Shown here: positions 20,301 through 24,563 of the stretch, in pieces
How the letters are laid out: each line of letters begins with the position of its first letter
Position numbering within the stretch: position 1 is the first letter of the stretch
Assembly (NCBI GenBank): GCA_030848705.1
Contig: CM061240.1
Span: forward strand, 129,010,998-129,074,997
DNA from: Heracleum sosnowskyi
Lineage: Eukaryota > Streptophyta > Magnoliopsida > Apiales > Apiaceae
Direction of reading: 5' to 3'
Length of the DNA: 64,000 nucleotides
The notes under the pieces: model-generated
The model's database searches: none
The model's input: only the letters and a program-made list of their open reading frames with translations
Told to the model about the DNA's origin: nothing
Made by a program: the position numbers and the translations under genes

Positions 20301-21602
20301 CCAAAGCATCCCAGATTTCCTTTGCCGTTTTGCAGCCAATTACTCTGTTAGACATAACATTATCTAAAGCACTGTGGAGTAGATGTCTAACCTTTGCATC
20401 CTTTGCAATTGATGAGATGTCTTCAGGAGTATAATCTTTCTTTTCCTTTGGAATCAGTGTCTGTTCTTTATCACCAACAGCAGGAGATAATTTAGTTGGC
20501 TTATGAGGACCATTATTGATTCTGTCAAGATATTCTGGATCTGTAGCCTCCAGAAACATGGTCATCTTCACCTTCCATATTGGATACTCTATTGGCCTGA
20601 GAATTGGAACCCTGATAGTTTCATATCGACTCACAGAATTTGGCTTAACCTGTTCAGCCGCAGGAGGAACTTGATTTTGATTTTCTTCAGACATGATTAT
20701 TACTGTGTTTTAATCGTAAAACTGTATATATTAAACAGCCTTGGCTTTGATACCAATTGTTAGGCCGAATACACAATATAATCAAATATGTATGAGAATA
20801 ACAATAATTAATAACACTGTTTATGAATCAATAAAACTGTAATCTTATTAACAGCTTCTCTCTTTATGATGTTAATGAATCATAAAGAGCTTCTAGGTTA
20901 CAAGAATAATATCTCAATGATCGCATCCCTTCTAGGGATAACCTATCTGTGTTTATATAGTACACAGCTACATACAATCCTTCTCTAATTGATATTCCTA
21001 CAAGTTAGCTATACAATTCATATCAATTAAGGATTGCTTCTTATCTTCTATCCTGTTTCCTTAGCTGTATCAATATATTCTGCTTCTTTCCATCTTCAGA
21101 ATGTATTGCTTCTAGAATCTTCAATTCTGCACCGACAGCTAATTCAACTATCACCTTGTCAGACTTTAAATAAACTCTGACCGGCTTCCTTTAAACTCTT
21201 CACCCTATCAGAGTTTAACTAAACTCTGATCGGCTTCTGATAAACTCTTGTCAGTACCTGTTGCTTAAACACTGATAAACAAACATTAGCAATTATATCT
21301 AACAGAATCATCTATTTCTTTTGGTTCAAACCTTGACATTAAACTAAAATATTACATTCTGATATGAATTTCATCTGGTGCAGGGTATTTATCGACATCC
21401 TCCTGGTCTCCGAGGTGAGGACTTTTTGGGTCAGCATGCACTTGTCGTAGAAGGAATTAATGTGGAGGAGGAGTACGTGGATGTAATGAATAGCTACGGA
21501 ACCACCTGGGGGTTGCTTGGGCGTGGACAAGTACACATAAGCGTTTTTAAACGCTTTGCATGTCCAACTTTTGCATTTAAGTTGAATCAACCCCGCAGAT
21601 GA
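6714..21602 (+). CDS. Papain-fold (C1A) cysteine protease without propeptide, five exons
   Basis: Exons: 6714-6743, 7926-7986, 8076-8356, 8439-8570 and 21384-21602; all introns are GT-AG and the joined frame is open for 240 residues. The papain signature is present: Gln27 of the oxyanion hole and nucleophile Cys33 in DQLDCNCCWA (formed across the exon 2/3 junction), His186 in GQHALVVEG, Asn204 in MNSYGTTWG (Tyr replaces the usual Trp after NS). It lacks a signal peptide and the I29 inhibitory prodomain, so it should be cytosolic or nuclear and not kept inactive in the usual way. Intron 1 contains a MITE and intron 4 a 12.7-kb copia element in antisense orientation, 11 bp after the donor. The start is the first ATG in a short exon preceded by a leader from about 6600. 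I do not recognise a named gene. Transcription across intron 4 is unproven. Confidence 0.75.
7039..7619. mobile_element. hAT-type MITE (581 bp) in intron 1
   Basis: Terminal inverted repeats CAGTGTTGTAAAA and TTTTAGAACACTG are flanked by a perfect 8-bp duplication GATATGCT (7031-7038 and 7620-7627), the signature of hAT insertion. Arrays of GATTAATCGG words sit inside the left end and their complements inside the right end, so the whole element can fold back. The AT-rich core codes for nothing. Confidence 0.9.
8582..9128 (-). repeat. E1 3' LTR (547 bp)
   Basis: Ends in TGTTAG...CTAACA and is identical to 20758-21304. It contains a TATATAAA box (complement at 8776-8783), an 11-bp inverted repeat with arms at 8684-8694 and 8703-8713 (CTCTTTATGAT and its complement), and a palindrome at 9031-9054 built from two head-to-head copies of the element-wide motif. 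Confidence 0.95.
9129..9142 (-). other. E1 polypurine tract
   Basis: The minus strand reads AAGTTGGGGGAGAT directly before the 3' LTR. This is the plus-strand DNA primer site and has the G-rich form typical of Sireviruses. Confidence 0.85.
9293..12694 (-). CDS. E1 third ORF (1133 residues) of unknown function
   Basis: The ORF lies between pol and the 3' LTR, on the element's sense strand. Residues 1-250 form a compact region with motifs also found in the E2 counterpart (FWQT, PSI-x-F, IGY-x-GP, W-x-x-IP). Residues 280-540 are acidic and low in complexity; about 590-690 look like a coiled coil; about 705-740 are Ser/Arg-rich and basic (RSSRSRSNSERRSNSG); the last 180 residues are again ordered and charged. 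No signal peptide or transmembrane segment is visible, which argues against an envelope protein. The coiled coil and basic Ser/Arg stretch would fit nucleic-acid or chromatin binding, but that is inference. A TATA-like TTATTTAATA lies about 120 bp before the ATG, so it may be transcribed separately. The element motif occurs at least seven times inside it. Confidence 0.85.
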   Translation of the reverse strand: MATTAFIASELEFVPNNYSAPVANENAPEAFHLIQSFLSNSDIGTALTAPSKLSATQIKSFWQTGVYDNGGESGSPSIIFQYEDNDYAVTPTTVRDALGLEDFNSFTVAVGDSELVRMMREIGYSGPLTKIGQLKRPLLRKEWSFFFDCITRAFGKKCTNWDAIPTDSLQIGYSLLYGSQFDVARLVLTNIGEKMLENRNVVYFSRFCQLIFNHCCPDVEILDEDVILSFKLHKRIFSDLINKDNKKGEVGPLMFPASVQQFLDNLQQQNVSTTEADEENLHQRKRRLVANQLFGDIIANMNKVPEENEAPEAFVQEEAANPEAVNQDRLNTDDIEMDFDREAPTSKANDVVEEAAAHSDSRIFDLEENVREADQATTELVETIASHTEIISLDFEKGEEVDQIRIDHPTEVVAVPADATENVPVAAEFVANSEDALVLEALQQSVVEIVQREAEVIAKANSDIPETVAEKVNDEAAQLEHEITAEHVPEEIAREDDNVNASPAHSPSHISDIQANSDEEREFNRATEEHFQEMYFKNWTAADCIFTSQRAADLTANSVKEITNPALLSHLKATVVQIKSLNNRFDASDKMIEGLRNVIATRELTQQKDKSLYISLCKEQKTFNSRLSKVEENQTAMSAQLTSISNALELLTSVLLSDDVKKGESVPSDKCKDTQALRRRDDGNDGGSKGGESEKSLGLRSSRSRSNSERRSNSGKEKVISASGSRLKSLINTDKPSTDEEVAAKLFIAEHGKDVTIEDIQAEEQMLAEEHRKNLEAGIYKKKEIKAPRKKETGIIIKENTQQSIQYTRRPLIRNSDKGKGKMIEEPNLKEKEYSTSDIAQVETRLPKSTSDAAQVDDTIEVKPASDKAQAVQTQLAPQLQGIFRRPVLSEALTLQPVDFSQTRTVLGKETFDKAGLGSHREKRINNRSGDQSSLAVSGTITQENLDMLDSVQLIFHKGLKKDFLLYFMNDGRVYRVAESDIDLKSYQELEYVLYLLKVKNRNTHNAATFIRQKMQRSKVMLGGGISKVYIPKYRDAYGNVIEMKRNSTRLRTDLGVKVLEFNLESDKVHFIKLGNEMRKNSIYSLRAAIYQTGESDPELKELKEIMVEELEKAERRLLIDYLRTVPDIQEIK
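12695..13190. promoter_or_regulatory. E1 candidate bidirectional promoter between two divergent ORFs
   Basis: This 496-bp gap separates the third ORF (leftward from 12694) and the small ORF (rightward from 13191). TATA-like words face both ways: TTATTTAATA on the minus strand near 12811-12820 and TTTAAATA on the plus strand at 13132-13139, about 120 and 52 bp from the respective ATGs. Short leaders rich in CA and CT follow each. No experimental evidence is available from sequence. Confidence 0.45.
13191..13583 (+). CDS. E1 small antisense ORF, 130 residues, unknown
   Basis: This ORF runs against the element's own transcription and head-to-head with the third ORF. The product is strongly acidic, with hydrophobic patches in the middle (for example ICFMLFQLSFLSG) and a C-terminal basic-acidic cluster KRSREDDDDDSS followed by about 18 residues. 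It has an AT-rich leader and a TATA-like box 52 bp upstream. I see no known domain. An ORF of this length could persist by chance, but its context in an otherwise intact young element, a plausible promoter and an ATG directly after a CA-rich leader favour a real gene. It may have been captured from the host. Confidence 0.5.
   Translation: MAGTFEFLDVEEFLNMNWQQQENYLIDEFLVLSFLNDEGLIVDDEIAEGPFSNPHVYIFRPGPYDAPILADEDAMEICFMLFQLSFLSGSKENLFLESCKLQSRKRSREDDDDDSSLGGFQAIPNGIMTR
13584..15014. other. E1 spacer between small ORF and pol end
   Basis: No coding sequence recognised. It contains a run of about 31 T at 14359-14389. From 14815 to 14925 it holds a dense cluster of the element motif and its CAGAGTAT variant (seven copies in about 110 bp) right after the end of pol. 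Further exact copies lie at 14173, 14291 and 14559. Confidence 0.7.
15015..18329 (-). CDS. E1 pol polyprotein (protease, integrase, RT, RNase H)
   Basis: An uninterrupted 1104-residue copia pol. In order: aspartic protease (LILDSGCSGHMTG near residue 12), pre-integrase zinc region (WNWHKKLSHLN near 140), integrase core (HVDLFGPVN near 205, IIRSDNGTEFRN, then PQQNGVVERKNRT), a variable acidic Ser/Asn-rich hinge around 450-560, reverse transcriptase (LYGLKQAPRAWY and catalytic YVDD in VQIYVDDIIFGS) and RNase H (YSDADFAGCKIDRKST, STAEAEYIAA). The first codon is not ATG. The reading begins at a TTGCAGGG that looks like a splice acceptor, 16 nt past the start of the gag stop codon and in another frame. 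The hinge is dense with element motifs, often read as Asn-Ser-Asp. Confidence 0.93.
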   Translation of the reverse strand: MQGIIESTLILDSGCSGHMTGNKALLSDFVEKDGPKVSYGDGNVGHTMGYGNINLGGVIITNVALVSGLKHNLLSVSQICDRGNHVDFHSEYCEVISKSTGKVVLVGHRRNNIYEASLVTNSDGKTVCLTARMSNEESWNWHKKLSHLNLNNINELIRKDLVRGLPKSTLSLNGLCDSCQKAKQRKSSFKSKSESSVVEPYHLLHVDLFGPVNIMSMGRKKYALVIVDEYTRYTWVYFLSKKDETAQILMDHVNLLDKGSQHKVKIIRSDNGTEFRNSFMEAFCKERGVKQEFSAPGTPQQNGVVERKNRTLIEAARTMLEEAKLPTYFWAEAVQTACFTQNATLINKHGKTPYEMVKNKKPNLKYFHIFGCKCFVLKTHPEQLTKFELKADEGIFVGYPLSTKAFRVYNLRTKVIMESIHVSFDDKKIIGLEDKDGYDQLRFENEDLFSDDINSDEAGLTNSDEAYSEPLLVNTGETDNSQIEQNREPVEGEREEAQHDTASESVEETDSNSDNSNSESSNSGGASENVESQHMNQESMDQGGGSNNDARNHLPSARKWTQAHTPDLIIGDPDAGVRTRSATNNECLYHAFLSQTEPKKVEEALQDANWITAMQEELNEFERNEVWTLVPRPKNRSIVGTKWVFRNKTDSDGVITRNKARLVAKGYSQQEGIDYDETFAPVARLEAIRIFLAYAAHKKFKVFQMDVKSAFLNGKLEEEVFVEQPPGFVDPKHPDYVYRLDKALYGLKQAPRAWYETLAQFLLESGFTRGTIDKTLFYFNSGDDLLLVQIYVDDIIFGSTNDKLCKKFAKLMQSRYQMSMMGELSYFLGLQVKQTDDGIFINQAKYTRNLLKKFGMLDSSSATTPMATATKLDKDTGASVDMTNYRGMIGSLLYLTASRPDIMYATCLCARFQADPREPHLTAVKRIFKYLKGTITLGLWYPRESEFKLIGYSDADFAGCKIDRKSTSGSCQFLGDRLVSWYSKKQKSISTSTAEAEYIAAGSCCAQILWMKNQLLDYGLRYSRIPIFCDNQSAIAMTGNPVQHSMTKHISIRYHFIREHVEEGNIELHFVSTDQQLADIFTKPLSEATFTRLVNELGMISGSD
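18323..18345 (-). promoter_or_regulatory. E1 gag-pol junction with splice-acceptor-like site
   Basis: The gag stop TAG (18345-18343) is followed on the minus strand by TATTTGTTTGTGATTGCAG, then GGTATA. The U-rich tract and TGCAG|G resemble a plant 3' splice site. Pol is in a different frame, so stop read-through alone cannot join gag to pol. E2 (about 55252-55271) and E3 (about 61669-61692) have the same arrangement. Confidence 0.5.
18343..20694 (-). CDS. E1 gag protein (783 residues)
   Basis: The ATG at 20694 lies about 60 nt inside the 5' LTR, giving a very short leader. Residues 1-240 are the copia capsid region (for example KEIWDALEVRCHGTTA and SLPEKWDLKTTSI). A Lys/Ser/Asp-rich segment follows, with a CCHC zinc knuckle CYKCKEMGHYAPEC near residue 358. 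A coiled coil spans about 430-510. Two further Cys/His clusters, CYSCGSSNHLARFC and CKHCGSTWHSIYTC, sit near the C-terminus. The long gag with coiled coil and extra zinc knuckles is usual in Sireviruses. It forms the particle and binds RNA. The frame is intact and ends with TAG before the splice-like junction. Confidence 0.92.
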   Translation of the reverse strand: MSEENQNQVPPAAEQVKPNSVSRYETIRVPILRPIEYPIWKVKMTMFLEATDPEYLDRINNGPHKPTKLSPAVGDKEQTLIPKEKKDYTPEDISSIAKDAKVRHLLHSALDNVMSNRVIGCKTAKEIWDALEVRCHGTTAIKKNRKTILTQEYEHFDSRSNETLTETYDRFCKLLNDLSLVDKEYNLEESNLKFLLSLPEKWDLKTTSIRDNYDLEDTDLDEIYGLLKTHELEIDQRNRRSSKKTKSVALKVEEKPIEKKESSKKKAKGKALVIKSESELSNSDDDSNSVEASDSEDDEEQLMQMAALMVKTFKKMGFKNFKKGKRFSRRDSNSEKKNFRKSDGRDTKSGKKDKSEIQCYKCKEMGHYAPECKKGKTGKALVSKGKDWADTSDSDDGENYALMATVKDETESSENKVPLTTYAYDTDNISELRIYLKNIHVSYRDQTLENERIKSENLSLKERNKFLERELENMKQTQKERDDAVYVEQELLKRYRQLESDLEKERKIIKTWTNSGRDTHQVFQTDAVGLGYSEEDELRFQDKIKFRAFTSSYSTPVTFVPESGKLKSAVVKETVMEPVETCVEQVDTESKTEKPVEIEAVKEPIRVCEKQVNVGLMTGKQFKHKLKEVKSAMKPKGSKRNRNGKIGINNRNNYLPNAGALRKTCYSCGSSNHLARFCTKNKHINSLPSTSEVKNDYVRVKPQTLCKHCGSTWHSIYTCKSYHAIYYNYYELKPNLKWVRANSASVKSDNVSLNSEKVDSAAKANTVKKGKGSKQVWILKTNT
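20744..20755 (-). other. E1 primer-binding site
   Basis: The minus strand reads TGGTATCAAAGC two bases inside the 5' LTR. It matches the complement of the initiator tRNA-Met 3' end (TGGTATCAGAGC) at 11 of 12 positions, as usual for copia elements. Confidence 0.88.
20758..21304 (-). repeat. E1 5' LTR (547 bp)
   Basis: Identical to the 3' LTR at 8582-9128 on reading both in full. The right flank, GAATC at 21305, does not repeat the left flank TGATA at 8577-8581. Confidence 0.95.
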
Positions 21603-22665
21603 TTGAATGATTTTATGTTTAGAGCTTAAACAGTCTATCAGTGGAGTGGTAGCATCCAGAACTTGTTTTTTGCCTTTTAGTGTGCAAGTTGTGTTGCAAA
21701 CATCATGTATTCATCTTTGAGACTGCTCAGTGCCTTACATTTTGTTGAATGGGTTCCTGTGGATTAAGTTGATTTAGAATTTTGTTGTTTGTCCGACTGC
21801 CTGTTGTTGCACTGAGTTCATTACTTTACTCTTAATTCTTTTCAGCATGTGTGCACATTTCGTACCCTCTTGTTCGTGCAGGAAGGCATTATTTTTCTCT
21901 GCATAATAAATATAATTGACATTTATACTAGTTACCAACATGTTGTAATTTGTGGTGCAATTTACATACAAAGATTAAAACATGAAATTGTACAAACATA
22001 CACACATATATCTTGACCTATGTTTTATTCTTACTAACTTTGGATTCAGAAATATGAAATAGGTATATTAAGTGTACAAGAAATAAATGCACCGGTAAAT
22101 CACTTTCATATCTTCTTTGCAAGAACCACATCCAACATTATTAGATTGTTTTCTTGATAATTTTTAAGATAACAGATTATAAGCACAAGAAAATCAATGA
22201 TGTGTGTTTCTGTAAATGTTCTAAAAATGTGCAAATATGCTGTTAAGAACATACATAAAAATAATTACTAAGAGTAATGTACATAAAAAAATTATGTCTT
22301 ACTACGCGAACAAAGAGGGTAGTAGGGTACTAAATGTGCACATATGTTGGTAATTGGTAAAGAACATACACAAAAATAATTACTAAGAGTAATGTACATG
22401 CTAATGATTAATTACTCTCTAAGAAAATTTTAGATAGCCAGGAGATTCCCTCATAAATTGTAAGGAACATTTATATGACCAAATGCAAAAATCAGATGTA
22501 AGTATTTATTCCAAAGGAATCCATTCAATAAAATTTAAAAAACTGAGCAATCCCAAAGATGAATACTCTTAACTCCAATACAACTTGCGCAATATGAAAC
22601 AAAATACAAGTTTTGAATGCTACCACCGATAGACTACTTAAGTTCTAAATATAAAGTTATTCCAA
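21603..22665. other. 3' flank of protease gene and spacer
   Basis: From 21603 to about 21760 is the likely 3' UTR of the protease gene; part of it is matched in reverse orientation near 22590-22665. Two copies of a word group containing AATTACTAAGAGTAATGTACAT lie at 22229-22286 and 22332-22400. No ORF of interest. Confidence 0.55.
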
Positions 22666-23095
22666 TCATTTACGGGGTTCATCCACCTTATATGCCACAT
22701 TTGGACACGCAAAGCATTCAAAAGCACTTATAGCTACTTTCCCACGTCCATTGTCACACCGCTTGATTTCATAACTATTCATTATTTCTACTTAACCTTC
22801 TCATATATTAACTCTTTATATATAAACAACATGTTGATCAAGAAAGTCATTTTCCTACGCATTAAAAGGATGATGATAGATACCCTCCATGAGATGAGAT
22901 TTATATAAGATATTAGTACAAATGTCAAGGTCTGAAACAAAAAACAAAAATTAATCACTACAAATCTTTATGAGTTGCAAATTCATTGGTCAATTTAATG
23001 ACCCATATGATCGTCCTTTTCTCCACTGCTAGGGCTTCAATTACTTCAGTTTTGGTCATTTTCGCATTAAAGTTTTGAATGAATATTATGGGGTA
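22666..23095 (-). pseudogene. Inverted protease pseudogene, copies of exons 4 and 5
   Basis: On the minus strand 23095-22964 matches exon 4 of the protease gene in length (132 nt) and stays open (YPIIFIQNF..., IEALAVEKRTII, LTNEF). Its acceptor TATAG is kept, while the donor GT is lost. 22884-22666 matches exon 5 in length (219 nt) including the stop, with NSY and FACPN...DEPRK recognisable, but with an in-frame TAG after the tenth codon position. The intron between them is only 79 bp, giving an idea of the host intron before E1 inserted. Homology continues into the 3' UTR. Confidence 0.78.
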
Positions 23096-23665
23096 CTATA
23101 ACATAAAACAAGGAAAAATCAGTGTGGTTCTTAAAGAGGAGGTATAAAAAATGATCTACTGGTGCATTTTTTTCTTCTTCTTCTTTTTACTTAGTATACC
23201 CATTTTCATAAATCTCTTTCTTGAAATCCAAAGTTACTAAAAAAAACTTAGGTCAAAAATGTATGTTTGTATAGTTTCATGATTTAATCTTTATATATTC
23301 ATATGTTTTTTATAGCTTCATGGTTTAATCTTTATATGTTCATATGTTTTGTATGGCTTCATGTCTTTCAGATATACTTACTTGAAATGTATTGTTCATA
23401 TGTTTTCATAATATATGTTTTTGTGGCGCACACTCAATATAAAATTTTACAGATTCTATTTTTTACTAATTAGCAAATGTAAATTGATATCACTTGTTAC
23501 CTTGATGGATTTGTTCCAACTTTATCACTTTTATACGGATAGGCCTTAACTTTAAATGTCCCACTAGAAATTGGTGATTATTCTTTAAAACATATGGGAC
23601 GTTCAAAAATTATGTAATGTTATGTTCTATCCACTAATTTATATTTCTTTTGGTTTCTTTTTTAG
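23096..23665. other. Spacer with intron-1-like sequence of the protease relic
   Basis: Around 23220-23270 it resembles part of intron 1 of the protease gene (AAACTTAGGTC and neighbouring TATG runs). It precedes the exon-2-like relic on the plus strand. No other feature is seen. Confidence 0.45.
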
Positions 23666-23717
23666 TACAAGACAATACGAGGACTGAGAATTAACATGTT
23701 TGATCAACAAGATTGCA
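23666..23717 (+). pseudogene. Protease pseudogene, exon-2-like fragment
   Basis: 52 nt preceded by TTTTTTAG and followed by GTAATA, matching exon 2 of the protease gene minus its first nine bases: KTIRGLRINMFDQQDC compares with QKLRGLWVNMIDQLDC. The splice sites are still plausible. The catalytic-Cys exon expected next is missing. A fragment of exon 3 reappears at 27621, beyond a transposon-like insertion. Confidence 0.72.
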
Positions 23718-24241
23718 GTAATATATACATATCTTTAAGTTAGGATGTATATTATACTTCTAATATACGATGGATTTGTATGTAAATGCATTATAATATA
23801 ATAAAATATCAACATAGACGAATGTTGTGAAAATTAAATTTATATCATTTGAATAAAATATAAAAATAATATAAATATAACATTGTGTTGAACAATACTT
23901 ATTCAAATGCACATCTTAATTCTTAGGTATGCATTTTCAGTTGAATGTAACATTCGATTAACATGACATGGAAAAATTAAAATATTAATTTAATGATCCA
24001 ACCGTACGGATGTTAACATCACGGAAAAATATATTCATACACAAAAACTTAGCCTATTTTAATGATTACAAATGCGTTTTTATAATAAATCTATGAACAT
24101 ATCACCTAAAATTGATAAACAATTAAAATAAAATTAAAACTACATGATCCAACTGTACTGATGTTTAGAATCAATGAAAATTGATCTATGTACGAAAAAA
24201 TTAGGCTATATAATTAATTATAATTATCTTTTTTAAGGTTT
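23718..24241. other. AT-rich spacer
   Basis: No ORF or recognisable element. It probably derives from intron 2 of the broken protease copy. A repeated phrase (AT)GATCCAACYGTAC appears near 23995 and 24147. Confidence 0.4.
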
Positions 24242-24563
24242 ATTTCACTTTAGCGGTTTCTAGGGTTCACTAAAACTGACCATTAGGGTTTCTAGGGTTC
24301 AGTAAAACCGACTGATTCTGTCAAAACCGACCGGTTCTATTTTGGGCGGAAAAAATTTCACGAAAAATTAAAAACCCCGCCCTTAACAAAACGATGTCGT
24401 TCTATATGTGTCACAGTGCCCAATGACATAACCGATCACTACGTCGGTCGGTTTTAGTCTGGATATAAATAAAAAAAACCTTGTAACATTCTCTTTTTAT
24501 CACAACTCTAAAAACTTTCTTCCTCATCTAACACTCTAAACTCTCAACTCTCTCTTAACTCAA

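Larger units (their letters stand above)
8582..21304 (-). mobile_element. E1: complete Sirevirus-like Ty1/copia retrotransposon (12,723 bp)
   Basis: On the minus strand: 5' LTR 20758-21304, PBS to initiator tRNA-Met, gag, pol (protease-integrase-RT-RNase H), a spacer with a small antisense ORF, a 1133-codon third ORF, a purine tract, and 3' LTR 8582-9128. The two 547-bp LTRs are identical on line-by-line reading and the three long ORFs are open, so the copy is recent. Sirevirus membership is inferred from the long gag, the GGGGGAGAT purine tract and the extra ORF after pol. No 5-bp target duplication is seen (TGATA on the left, GAATC on the right). The word CAGAGTTT/AAACTCTG recurs throughout. 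Confidence 0.93.

Noticed and set aside
8582..21304. CAGAGTTT enrichment as mere codon bias for Asn-Ser-Asp
   Set aside because: Many copies are in LTRs and spacers, including a seven-copy cluster (with variants) after pol, and some lie in other frames or on the other strand.
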